Assembly: GCA_003990745.1 (NCBI GenBank)
Contig: RBNI01002729.1
Span: 1-17,700 of the forward strand
Reading direction: 5' to 3'
DNA from: Jimgerdemannia flammicorona
Lineage: Eukaryota; Mucoromycota; Endogonomycetes; Endogonales; Endogonaceae
DNA length: 17,700 nt
Positions 9,101 to 17,660 of the stretch are shown piece by piece. The translations under genes and the position numbers were made by a program. Under the pieces are notes generated by a model. It did not search any database. It saw only the letters and a list, made by a program, of their open reading frames with translations, and had not been told where the DNA came from. Position 1 is the first letter of the stretch; each line of letters opens with the position of its first letter.

Positions 9101-10012
9101 GAAGATAATGAAATAATATCTATAGATGAAAATAAGACTGCTCTGGCTGACCAAGTAGCTATTTTTACTCAAGCTCTTCATATTAATATTAAAATAAACA
9201 AACCTATAAAAGACTTTCAACTTATACTATTTAAAGAAAAGGTAGTCTAAGTAATAGTATTTATTTATCAATTACTATATAATGAATCAAATGATTACTA
9301 TATTCTAAACAGTACTCTTACTAATAATAAGTACTATGAGATTGAGATCTATATATAACTGCAGACTCATAAGTAGAAAAGTTACCATATATTTTATAGA
9401 TACAGCTATTCAATAATGGTATAATCTCTCAGTATACACTCTTATCTATAAAATCTATACTGAATTTGAAGTAAGTAATATAAATAATGATCAATCTAAC
9501 TATAAACATATCTAGTAAATATTGATATACATAATTCTATCTATATCACTGAAGTCAGAACTAAACCCAAAAATCTTTAATTCTACAATAATAGAAAAGA
9601 AGATCTAGAAGTATTATAATAAGACTAAGGATCTTACTGAATACTATAGGAGCAAAATATTACAGATGGAAATAATGGTGAATAGGACAGAAGTAATATA
9701 CTTCTTTAATACTATACCAGATTGATTATTAGAAAAGATCTATAAATAAGAATAATACTATAATTACCCATATGTTAGGACAAGCTATTACTAAAGTCTA
9801 TACTATCCTAGTAGCCCAATGATCAAGAGATAATAGAAACAATAAGAGAGATAAATAACAATAGTTTGAAAAGAAGTATGAATATTAGAATGATTTCTAG
9901 AAAATATATAAAGAATATAAGAGACTATCTAAGAAAAAAAGAGCATATTTCTACTATAAAAAGACTGAATATATATTATATAACTGCTCTAATAAGAAAA
10001 ATACAAGTAGAG
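9101..10012 (+). pseudogene. Retrotransposon gag relic with mutated CCHC zinc knuckle
   Basis: Gag forms the particle coat, and its CCHC knuckle binds element RNA. The relic begins with a polar segment (frame 2, from EDNEIISIDENKTALADQ at 9101). It continues in frame 0 (from 9375) with DTAIQ-stop-WYNL, resembling the conserved Trp region of retrotransposon gag, and NKTKDLTEYY (9618 onward). It ends in frame 1 with AYFYYKKTEYILYNCSNKK. There Tyr9946, Tyr9955, Tyr9970 and Cys9985 (codon starts) have exact C-x2-C-x4-H-x4-C spacing, so two Cys and the His became Tyr by single transitions. At least two frameshifts and many stops rule out function. It may be Ty3-like or copia-like; following protease or integrase was not recognised. 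Confidence 0.75.
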
Positions 10013-10329
10013 GATTAATATTCTCACATAATATTACTATGATAGGAGAAGATCAAGAAAAAGAAATTTTACATTATTACTAAAATTTCAGATAAAGTAT
10101 ATTAATCTGATACTGATTATAATTTCTACTTAAGTATAGAAATAACTATTAAACCTAATAAGTAAGTAACTATTAGTACATGTAATAATATGAAAGTCTC
10201 TAAGAAAACTATTATATTGGAATAGTAACTTAATATATTAGTATATGACTTATACTATTCCATCAGTTCTACATTGTTTATTAGTAATATGTGAAATATA
10301 CAATCTATACAACTTGAATAAAAATGCCT
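10013..10329. other. AT-rich sequence between two retroelement relics
   Basis: No domain recognised. It lies between the zinc-knuckle end of one gag relic and the LTR-end junction of the next, so it should hold remaining pol sequence of the first element and the LTR of the second. No boundaries could be read. Confidence 0.35.
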
Positions 10330-10376
10330 CTCTTTATAACAAAGATTATAAGCCCTACTAGTACTAAGTAGCTATA
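10330..10376 (+). repeat. LTR 3' end and primer-binding-site-like junction, copy 3
   Basis: CTCTTTATAACA ending at 10341, followed by AAGATTATAAGCCC, matches 468-516 with mainly G-to-A and C-to-T differences. It is followed about 80 bp later by the start of a copia gag relic, the expected arrangement of 5' LTR end, primer site, leader and gag. Confidence 0.55.
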
Positions 10377-10455
10377 GCAAATAAATATATCTATTTAAAA
10401 TATACTATACTAGAATATCAGACAATCAGTCTAGAAATATAAGCAGTAATACAGA

Positions 10456-11300
10456 TATGCTAATTATGAGTATTTCTATAGATATAATCTCAATAAATAT
10501 AGAAAATACAGTATCAGTTATAAGTATAAACACAGTCAAAATATCTATTATAAACTTTTATAGAAAGAATTAAATCATTTAGATATTCTATATAATGAAT
10601 CTCCTTGATAAATATGGCTTGGTAGAGTATATAAAGTTACAAGCACTGATTTAAGATTACAATACTGCAAATAATGACTGAGTATTATATGAGATTACAT
10701 TCACATTGTTTAATTTGGAAATAAAGCTTATAATATATACTATAATAGCTCATAAGATATGGGAATCTCTATGCAATTATCACCTGCAAGCATCTGTATC
10801 AAATCAATTCTATCTGACATCTTAGCTATTCAACCTATAAATAAAGCCTAAGGAGAGTATCTACAAATACATCAGTTATATTAATAATCAGGTAAATCAA
10901 GTAAATACTCTCAGTATGTTTACATATTATATTAACAATAATAATAAGATGATAGCACTCACAAGAGAACTTCCAGATATATATAATATTATTATTATAA
11001 CTATATACAAGAGTGGCAGACTTATAGACTATGTCAATATAATAATAAGTCTCATAAATAAGGAAATATAATAAGGAAATAGTAGTGATGATAATGAAAT
11101 ACCTTCTATAGATCCTGCAGATGTATTGGTACCAAATGAGGTCAAAAGTATAGATAACAATAAGACTAATGAATCTAATCCCAAAATCAGTATAATAACT
11201 AGTCAAGTCAATTAATTAAGTATGATGGTTATTATAAATACTATAGTAAGTATGGACACAGAAAGCACAATTACTATTACTGGGAAAATAACCAGAAGAG
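10456..11300 (+). pseudogene. Ty1/copia gag relic (UBN2-type) with mutated CCHC knuckle
   Basis: The frame starts at ATG 10456. It reads SISIDIISINIENTVSVIS, then NFYRKN-stop, NLLDKYGLVEYI, KIWESLCNYHLQASVSNQFY, ESIYKYISYINNQVNQVN, ALTRELPDIYN and KSGRLIDYVNIIISLINKE. This order (Trp region, Leu-rich helices, LP-x-x-Y, then a final helix before the knuckle) is typical of copia gag. A zinc knuckle follows in the frame from 11221: Tyr11233, Tyr11242, His11257 and Tyr11272 (codon starts) have exact C-x2-C-x4-H-x4-C spacing, so all three Cys are Tyr and His is kept. Stops replace Trp/Arg/Gln codons. Segments on the opposite strand without stops are shadows of this AT-rich sequence. Confidence 0.82.
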
Positions 11301-11521
11301 TGGTGAAAATATATGTGGAAAAAGCTAGAATATATATAAAGAATTATTTAGGCAAAGGAAAATATAACAATATAAATACTATCAAAATAGATGATAATAG
11401 TAGTATGTTTTTTATATAAGTAATATATATGGAGGACTATATTTTTAGTACCAAATCCACCAACCCTTGTCTATGAGACTATTAGAGTAAAGAATTATAG
11501 AAATTATAGATAAAGATAATA
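11301..11521 (+). pseudogene. Possible copia protease remnant; integrase missing
   Basis: After the knuckle the sequence reads TIKIDDNSSMFF near 11378-11413. This could be a decayed D-S/T-G protease signature, but the match is weak. Less than 500 bp separates the knuckle from the reverse-transcriptase linker, whereas an intact copia needs well over 1 kb for protease and integrase. Most of integrase is therefore deleted. Confidence 0.3.
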
Positions 11522-12085
11522 ATGAGGATACCTCTCCAAAAGGCAAAAAAAAAATATACATCTAGACTGTACAATGAGGTAGAAGCAGATTTAGGAGGTT
11601 ATAGAGATAAGTCTAAAAAATCTCATCATAATAACAAATATCATATAAACTATACTTATGAGTGTGCTTATATTGCAACAACTAGTAAATTAGTAAACTA
11701 TAATGAAACCATAAATTTGAATAATAAGAAAGAAAAAAACTATAAACTAGAAATATGATTCACTCATCAAGAATAATACCTGAGATCTAGTCTCTCTTCT
11801 GGTGAATTAATAAATAATAGAATCCCAATGAGTGAATAAGATTAAGTCCAATAGCAACAGTAATATAGAGTGGTATAAGGCCTAATTTGTAGCAAAGGAG
11901 TATTCATAAGAATATAGCATAGATTATAATGAGATTTTTTCTCTAGTATTCAAGCTTACTTCACTTGAAATACTTCTTATGATCAGAGCCAAATATGACT
12001 ATAAAATCTACCAAATAGTTATTAAGATAGCCTTCTTGAATAGTGACATAGATATAGAGTCATATATTCATCAGACCTCTTTCTC
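11522..12085 (+). pseudogene. Ty1/copia reverse transcriptase N-terminal relic with preceding linker
   Basis: Copia reverse transcriptase copies element RNA into DNA. The linker in frame 2 contains AYIATTSKLVNYNETINL (within 11522-11756). After a shift in the A-run near 11730, frame 0 from 11757 reads DSLIKNNT-stop-DLVSL, VNKIKSNSNSNIEWYKA (to about 11882), FVAKEYS, IDYNEIFSLVFKLTSLEILL, AKYDYKIYQ and IKIAFLNSDID (to about 12060). These are the N-terminal blocks of RVT_2, including the K-W-V-F-K-I-K, Y-K-A-R-x-V-A-K-G and A-F-L-N-G-D-L blocks, with stops at conserved Trp, Arg and Gln. Similarity ends near 12085, where the YGLKQ and YVDD blocks should follow. The fragment is truncated, probably where the LINE sequence joins. 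Confidence 0.9.
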
Positions 12086-12249
12086 TAGTACAATTAACAT
12101 TATACAAACTTCTGGCAATACTTTTCATGAGAATTCAGAGAAAAGGTACTATTAACATATCTTCGAACAAGAGTTCTGAAGGGCATGCTAAGTCAGGTGG
12201 ACTAGGGGCTTTTAGATAACAATACATAGAGAGGGGTTATGGTCTGAGG
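12086..12249. other. Junction between AT-rich copia relic and GC-richer LINE
   Basis: No domain recognised. Base composition switches from AT-rich to G-rich between about 12150 and 12195 (from TACTATTAACATATC to AGTCAGGTGGACTAGG). This marks the probable 5' boundary of the LINE or its flanking unit. A target-site duplication could not be identified. Confidence 0.5.
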
Positions 12250-14160
12250 ATGGGCTCTTTTGAAGATACTAAGGATGGCGAGGGCTCTGGAGGAAATAGA
12301 TGTCTGGTGGAAATGGGGGAGAATCTGGGCTTAAGTTTTGCTAATAATATAAAGGAGGTTGGATGGCCAGTGGGTGCTTGGGCTAATGTAGCTAAAGGGA
12401 AGAGCAAGATTAACCTAGGGAGAGGTGGGAGGCCCTTTGCCTAAGAGAGCAAGCATAGGGGCAGGAGGTGCTATAGCTGGGGGCAGTGGGGTGACTGCTG
12501 ATGAAGGTGGGATGGTGAATCTGGAAAAAAAAAAGAGATGTGATAGGTGATGGTAGTATCATACAGAGGAACCAGCAGGGGCAGGAGACCTGGTAGATAG
12601 TATAATAAGTCTAAAGGTGATCCCATTATATAAGAAATCAATATTGGAGTTTGTTATCACATTGTATTTCAGAGAATTAGCAGTGATAGTGAAGATGGTT
12701 CTGGGGCTGATCTTGAAGCAGATGGCTGGAGCTGTCTCAGTGAAGTTCTTGAAGGGTCTTAAGGGAATGAAGGTGGGCTTTAAGGAGACTGCCCTCTTAG
12801 AGAAGGCATTGAAGGCAGAGTTGACTATAGGTAAGATAGTGGTTCCAATGGCTCACTGTCTGAGGTGTGATCTCAGAGTGGTCTAGCTATTGATGAAGGG
12901 AGTACTCATAGTGATGATGGTCAAGATGAGGAGGAGGGTGGTGGAGACTATAGCTGAATATAGTGAGGTGATCAATATTAGTTTCCAGGTCTGGGAGAGG
13001 ACATCCTTCAGAATAGAAGATGTGGATGTCAGACTCCAGCTAGCTGGGAAGGAGACTATAAAGAAGTTGAAAGACAGGCCCTTAGTATTAATGTAGAGGG
13101 CATTTATCTACAAGATGATGAGAGTAAAGGAGAGTATAGAGAAGGAGGAGAATTTGGTAGAGGAGCTCAGTTGGGCAGTAAAGCAGCAGGCCAAGGCATG
13201 GAAGGCTTATGTGAACTCAACACACTTGGAGGTGATGAATGGAAAACATATTCAGGTAGATAAGGGGCAGTAGGAGAGGGCTTAGGAGAGAAGAGATAGA
13301 GAGAGTTGCTGGCTAGTTTGAAGGAGAAGGAGAAGATATCACTCAGTTTGGATAAGGCTGCCAGGGGTACTTGTGAGAGTGTCTGGGCTGGTAGAAGGAG
13401 AGGAGTGTAATGGCTGGGGGTCAGCACCAGGAGGTAAGAGATCTAGCTCTCTATGATGATAGTATACTAGAGGTGTGGGAAGAGAGTAAGGATAGAGAAA
13501 GAAAGGCTTGGGACATCCAGCTAATAACTGGTGAGGATGCAAAGATGTTGAGGACCTGTCATGTTCAATTTGAAGTACTGGAGATAGTGAGTGGAGGGCA
13601 GATAAATGAGGTTAGGGAGGAGGAGCTGGTGGATGTACCTAAGGAGAAGGAGGATGAGTCTGCAAGTACTGGAGCAGACACTGTGATACTCAGAACTGGC
13701 TGACCAGTGACCCCTGGGGGCAAGGAGATTGAATACTTGCAGTGGATGTGCCTGGCAATAAATAACTTGGGAGTAGAGAAGTTGGGAATGTGGCTTGTGA
13801 GGTATGTATCAGTGAGGAGTACTGGACAGAGATTCTGCAGAGAGATGGTGTTAGGAGGCCTTGGTAAAGAAGGTGCTGACAGTATATTTAGATGAGGAGG
13901 GCTATGAGGTAGATGTTGCAAGAGAGGTAGAGATGGCAGTAGCAGCTAGAGAGCATACAGTCTTTTGATAAGAACAGAGGTATAGATTGGAAATTTGACA
14001 AGAGACTTGTTCGGAGTACCAGGAGGAGATGGAGTTGAAGGATGATGTAACAATAGATGAGCTTTTGATTGAACTGAAAGCTAAGCAGATTGAGAGAGCA
14101 GAGACTTCTGCTGAGTATGGGTTAGACTTGGCTAGGAAGGAAGTGAACATAGAGCTGTAA
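12250..14160 (+). pseudogene. LINE ORF1 relic
   Basis: ORF1 proteins of LINEs bind the element RNA. The segment begins with GWPVGAWANVAKGKSKINLG (12360-12425), like the W-A-x-V-A region seen in fungal ORF1 proteins. It continues with acidic Ser/Asp/Glu-rich sequence (SEDGSGADLEADGW near 12690; HSDDGQDEEEGGGDYS near 12908). Charged helical stretches follow (LVEELSWAVKQQAKAWKAYV near 13160-13210; EYQEEMELKDDVTIDELLIE near 14018) that could form a coiled coil. It ends at TAA 14158-14160, just before ORF2. No CCHC knuckle was found. Frameshifts and stops occur throughout and the true start is uncertain. Confidence 0.6.
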
Positions 14161-14191
14161 AGAGGAGATATCTATCTCAACATTATTTCCT

Positions 14192-15390
14192 ATGAACAGT
14201 ACAACTAACATTTTTTGATTGAATTTGAATAGCCTGAGGGGTTCTGGGAGGTGATTTAACATTTTTACTTAGTGAAAGAGATTGGAGACTAATCTCTTTT
14301 ATCTGCAGGATGTGCAATATGAAGAAGATATTAAGCAACAGAAGTGAATAAGGAAATAGGGCAGAGCTGCAGTCTGGAATATCAAGGTTTGGCTAGTGGT
14401 GTGGAAAGGGTAAGAGAAAATATGTGACAGTAGGAACTATAGAAATTATATAGTTTGGAGAGAGTGGCATCAGTCTGAATGAGAGTCAATTGTGGTTGAA
14501 TCTTGCTACTGCCCTGTAGTTAGGAGCAAGCATGTAGAGTAGATTGATAGTTTTTTGGATAGTAGAGTACTTGCAGAGGCAGGAGTGAAGGTGCTTGGGG
14601 GAGACTTCAATATGGTTCACTCAGCATAGTTAGACAGAATAGATGAGAGAGAAATATAGAGGGCAGGAGTGGTGGCCTGTAGGGTTGAGAGGAGATAGAG
14701 TGGCTTAGTTCCTTGGTAGATACTGGTTGAGCAATATGGGGAGATAGGAGGGTCTATATCCATTGGGTGGGAGACCTGAGAACTAAAATTGACTGGGTAC
14801 TAATAGCTGATTACTGGGGTCTGGATGTCTGGAAGTCACTAGAGGTTGAGTGATGACTGTGGTCAGATCATTGATACTTATTAGGGCATGATGAGTTTAG
14901 GGGAAGTGGGAATGGGCCTGGACATTAGTATCTCAATCCCTCTTTATTGGCTGAGAAGGAGTTGTGGGACACTTGAGTTGAGAACATTTGGCAGAAAGTA
15001 GAGGGTTCAGTCGAAGAGGGTGCTCTAGTAGGTATTAGATAGGTGAGGTTAAAGGAGACTGTTAAGGTTTACTAGAGTGAGGCTGACAGAGTAGTAGAAA
15101 GGTAGAGGAGGAGGAGGGTAACCTGGGCCTCTAATAGATTGGCTCAGCTTCATGAGAATTGAGCAAGGCTTTTAGTCTTGGAGGGGATTGAGGACTAGAG
15201 ATTGAGGTGAGCAAAGCTAGAGATCACTAAGTTACAACAGGTGTTGAGAGAGAAGGAGAAGATACAGGTATAAGGAATGGCTTTGCAGCTATACTGGAAG
15301 AGGCTGGAGGAGGGAGAGAGGTCCTCTCAAGAATCATTTAGGCAAGGAGAGTGAGGCAGAGGTGAGAGGGAGTACTAGATCCTGATGGTC
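14192..15390 (+). pseudogene. LINE ORF2 relic: APE-type endonuclease and connector
   Basis: The endonuclease nicks target DNA to prime reverse transcription. From ATG 14192 the frame reads NLNSLRGSGR-stop-FNIF, LQDVQYEEDI and, at 14597-14611, GGDFN, the metal-binding motif of the exonuclease-endonuclease-phosphatase fold. A frameshift follows. Frame 1 then gives YIHWVGDLRTKIDWVLIADY (14755-14814) and SDH (14863-14871), the final catalytic Asp-His pair. The same frame continues through a basic, helical connector (ARLLVLEGIED, AKLEITKLQQVLREKEKIQV) to LYWKRLEEGERSS (15289-15327), a block typical of LINE ORF2 before the reverse transcriptase. Stops mostly replace Trp, Gln and Arg. The 31-bp gap to ORF1 suits a bicistronic LINE. 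Confidence 0.85.
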
Positions 15391-16133
15391 TTCTGGTATA
15401 TGGTTCACAAGATATTTTGGGCTTGCTGAAGGAGAGGTGAAGTACTCTATGAAGTGAGGAGGAGGGTCGGGCCAATGCTGCTATCATTGAATTCACTTTG
15501 GGAGATTGGTACTCACTACAAGTAGATGAGATTGGCAGTTTAGTAATGCCAGTTCAGGAGGAGGAGATTTGCTAGGTTCTTGCTGCAACTATACTAGACA
15601 CTGCACCAGGAGAAAATGGTCTGCCCTGGGACTTCTGGAAGAAGATGGCAGGAATCCTTGAGGTGCTGGGGGAGATGATGATACTTTGCAACTTAGTATT
15701 ACAGTCAGAGAAGTGGGTGAGAGAGCAGGATCTGAGACTGGTAGTACTATTGTATAAGGACAAGAGCAGGAGGGAGGACTGAAAGAACTGGTGATCTATT
15801 ATGCTCCTGGATATAAATAGAAAGTTGGTCACTAAGGTAGTTGTTGCAAGGCTGTAGAAGGTGGCTGAGTAGATCTTGGATGAGGAGCAATGAGGTTTCA
15901 TTAGGGACTGGCTTATTAGGAATAGTATAGCTTGGGTTTATGGATTATTAAAGGGGCTCAAACCTGTGGGTTAGATGGAATATTGATCTTTCCAGATCAA
16001 GAGAAGGCCTATGACTATGTCAGGTGGGTCTGGTTGGTGAAGGTACTGGATAGGATTGGAGTCTCTCAGCAGTTCTGAGTGTCAATGACAGCCTACTGGA
16101 AGGGAGTAGAGCTGCACTCATGTGCAATGATCG
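15391..16133 (+). pseudogene. LINE ORF2 relic: reverse transcriptase, N-terminal half
   Basis: Frame 0 from about 15391 gives LDTAPGENGLPWDFWKKMAG (APGENGLPWDFW at 15603-15638, the A-P-G-x-D-G block), LVVLLYKDKSRRED-stop-KNW-stop-SIMLLDINRKL (around 15735-15830), VVARLQKVAE and DEEQ-stop-GFIRDWLIRNSIAW (to about 15945). After a shift, frame 2 carries motif A as FPDQEKAYDYV (15989-16021; catalytic Asp codon at 15995), then VLDRIGVSQQF. These blocks are in the right order for LINE reverse transcriptase. Stops at conserved Arg and Gln codons and one frameshift make it non-functional. It is cut at 16133 by the inverted-repeat element. Confidence 0.9.
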
Positions 16134-16140
16134 TTAGGAG

Positions 16141-16817
16141 TAGTGCTCCTAATGAGTCAATTTAATCCAGATTGGATTCAGATTGATTCGGATTGAATCC
16201 CATCCAGATCAACTTGGATGGGATTCAAATCCCATCCGGATGGATTCGAATCAACCATTGTTTTGATTTCCAAATTTGATAATTAAATGTTTACATCAAT
16301 AACTTAATAAATAATCATCCAAATTTGATGATCTTGGTGTCATTTGAATGCCCTTAATAAGGCCTATCTAATGATATCAAGAACATTGAAATCCGATCAT
16401 GCGTTGCTGAGTTATGAGGGAAACTGTCTGAATCACCGATTTTGGAAATTCTTTGATTTGCCAATTTTGGAAATTTCGTCAAATAGAACGTTATCCTTAA
16501 TATCTCGGCAACGCGTAATCCGATTTTAATGTTCTTGATATTATTAGAAAGGCCTTATTAAGGGCTTTCAAATGACACCAAGATCATTAAATTTGGATGA
16601 TTATTCATTGAGTTATTGATGTAAACATTTAATTGTCCAATTTGGAAATCAAAACAATGGTTAATTCGAATCCATCCGGATGGGATTCGAATCCATCCGG
16701 ATGGGATTCGAATCCAATCTGAGTTGATCCGGATGGGATTCGAATCCAATCGGAGTTGATCCGGATGGGATTCGAATCCATCCGAATCCCATTCAGATTG
16801 ACTCATTCAGAGCACTA
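16141..16817. mobile_element. 677-bp inverted-repeat (MITE/foldback-like) element in the LINE
   Basis: The element starts TAGTGCTC (16141) and ends GAGCACTA (16817). Its two arms of roughly 250-290 bp are inverted copies: AATGAGTCAAT near the left tip matches ATTGACTCATT near the right tip. Longer blocks such as ACCATTGTTTTGATTTCCAA and TTTACATCAATAACTTAA (left arm) have inverted partners in the right arm. Arms are imperfect and differ in repeat number near the tips. The centre (about 16420-16510) is single-copy, without a transposase. TTAGG occurs at 16134-16138 and again at 16819-16823, a candidate target duplication. Many CpG remain, unlike the host LINE, suggesting later insertion. It carries no coding capacity and resembles a non-autonomous DNA transposon. 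Confidence 0.82.
16663..16790 (+). repeat. Tandem GGATGGGATTCGAATCC array in the right arm
   Basis: The core ATCCGGATGGGATTCGAATC occurs four times here (starting near 16674, 16694, 16727 and 16760). The first two are about 20-22 bp apart; the later ones are spaced 33 bp, with an extra CAATCNGAGTTG segment. The core joins two palindromes, ATCCGGAT and GATTCGAATC. The left arm (16170-16260) has fewer, degenerate copies. Confidence 0.8.
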
Positions 16818-17655
16818 ATTAGGGAATAGCATTCCCTCTAGGTAGAGGTGTTCTCCAGTGAGACCTACTATTTCCTATTTTGTATGCTCTGTCCTTGAAG
16901 CTATTGATGGATAGGATTTAGAGAAAGGTAGTCGGGCTCTCAGTATTTGGAATGGTCTGGAAGGTTGGGGTCTTTGTGGATAATATAGTAGTTGGCCTGA
17001 GTTCAATTATAGATGTTACACAATATAGTAGTTGGCCTGAGTTCAATTGTAGATATCAGAGTACTTCAGGAAACAGTGGAGTGATATAAGGTGCACTCTG
17101 GAGCTAAACTCAACTTGCACAAGTATGAAATAATGGTGTTGGGCAATGGTCTAATAAGAGGGGATATCATTGGGACAATTGTCCCTACTGAAGATACCTT
17201 ATGGTACTTATGTATCTATCATTCAGTCTATGGGTCAGTCCTATCTAGAACTTGTGGAAGCAGTGGGTGGCTATTTGGGGGAAGGCCCTGCAGAGCTGGG
17301 GAGATCACAACATCTCTTCAGTAGAGTATATTTCAATCTTAAATATCTACTGGATACCAAAGCTGTGATATTTTGTATATCATCTAGACTTTCTAGTCTA
17401 GGTAGTGAAGAGGCTGTTGAAGCTAGCCAAAGGTTAGATCTGGGCTGAGAGACAGAGTTAGATTAGCTGGGAAATTCTATCACTGCTAGTGGATAGAGAA
17501 GGTCTTGAACTGGTTGACTTTCTGAAGAGACTACATTGTCTAAGAGCTTGGTGGCTGAAGAGAGCTATGGAACTGAGGGGTGGTAGCTGGATTCCTCTGA
17601 TAAAAAAGATCTGAGAGATGGGGTTCTTACTGAGAGGCTCTACAGAGGATCTCCT
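16818..17655 (+). pseudogene. LINE ORF2 relic: reverse transcriptase C-terminal half and thumb
   Basis: Frame 2 resumes with AFPLGRGVLQ-stop-DLLFPILYALSLK (16829 onward), the R-G-V-R-Q-G-x-P-L-S-P block. FVDN follows at 16973-16984, where the family has Y/F-A-D-D; Ala to Val and the second Asp to Asn are single C-to-T and G-to-A changes, removing a catalytic residue. A 40-bp duplication (16982-17055) then shifts frame. Frame 0 gives HSGAKLNLHKYEIMVLG (17094 onward), typical of the next block. From 17492, frame 2 reads DREGLELVDFLKRLHCLRAW, the C-terminal Leu/Arg-rich segment. The relic runs directly into poly-T at 17661, so its normal end is not in the window. Confidence 0.88.
16982..17055 (+). 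repeat. 40-bp tandem duplication inside the reverse transcriptase
   Basis: AATATAGTAGTTGGCCTGAG at 16982 is repeated at 17022; the copies agree over at least 28 bases, then differ at a few positions. Forty is not a multiple of three, and the reading frame moves by one position exactly across it. Confidence 0.85.
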
Positions 17656-17657
17656 GT

Positions 17658-17660
<3 letters not shown>

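Larger units (their letters stand above)
12190..17660 (+). mobile_element. Decayed Tad/L1-type LINE (non-LTR retrotransposon)
   Basis: The order ORF1, ORF2 endonuclease, reverse transcriptase and C-terminal domain fits an L1/Tad-clade LINE on the plus strand. The plus strand is purine-rich and C-poor. Only a handful of CpG can be found over about 4 kb (for example near 12278, 14008, 15010, 15467 and 16132), although GC remains moderate. Numerous TAG, TGA and TAA codons and several frameshifts disable it. An inverted-repeat element is nested inside the reverse transcriptase. The element runs into poly-T at the window edge before any 3' end is seen. Confidence 0.85.

Noticed and set aside
10835..11206. 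123-codon minus-strand ORF
   Set aside because: It is the shadow of the plus-strand copia gag, which shows clear family motifs over the same bases.
13167..14150. Minus-strand ORFs of 67-118 codons rich in Ser/Pro/Leu
   Set aside because: They lie opposite the purine-rich LINE ORF1, whose complement naturally gives Ser/Pro/Leu codons.
16558..16806. 82-codon minus-strand ORF with repeated W-I-R-I-P-S-G motif
   Set aside because: The repeats are translations of the non-coding tandem array in the inverted-repeat element.
14192..17655. Alternative genetic code with TAG/TGA as sense codons
   Set aside because: TAA, TAG and TGA all occur at conserved positions, frameshifts are also present, and the intact Myb gene ends with an ordinary TGA. 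Mutational decay explains it.
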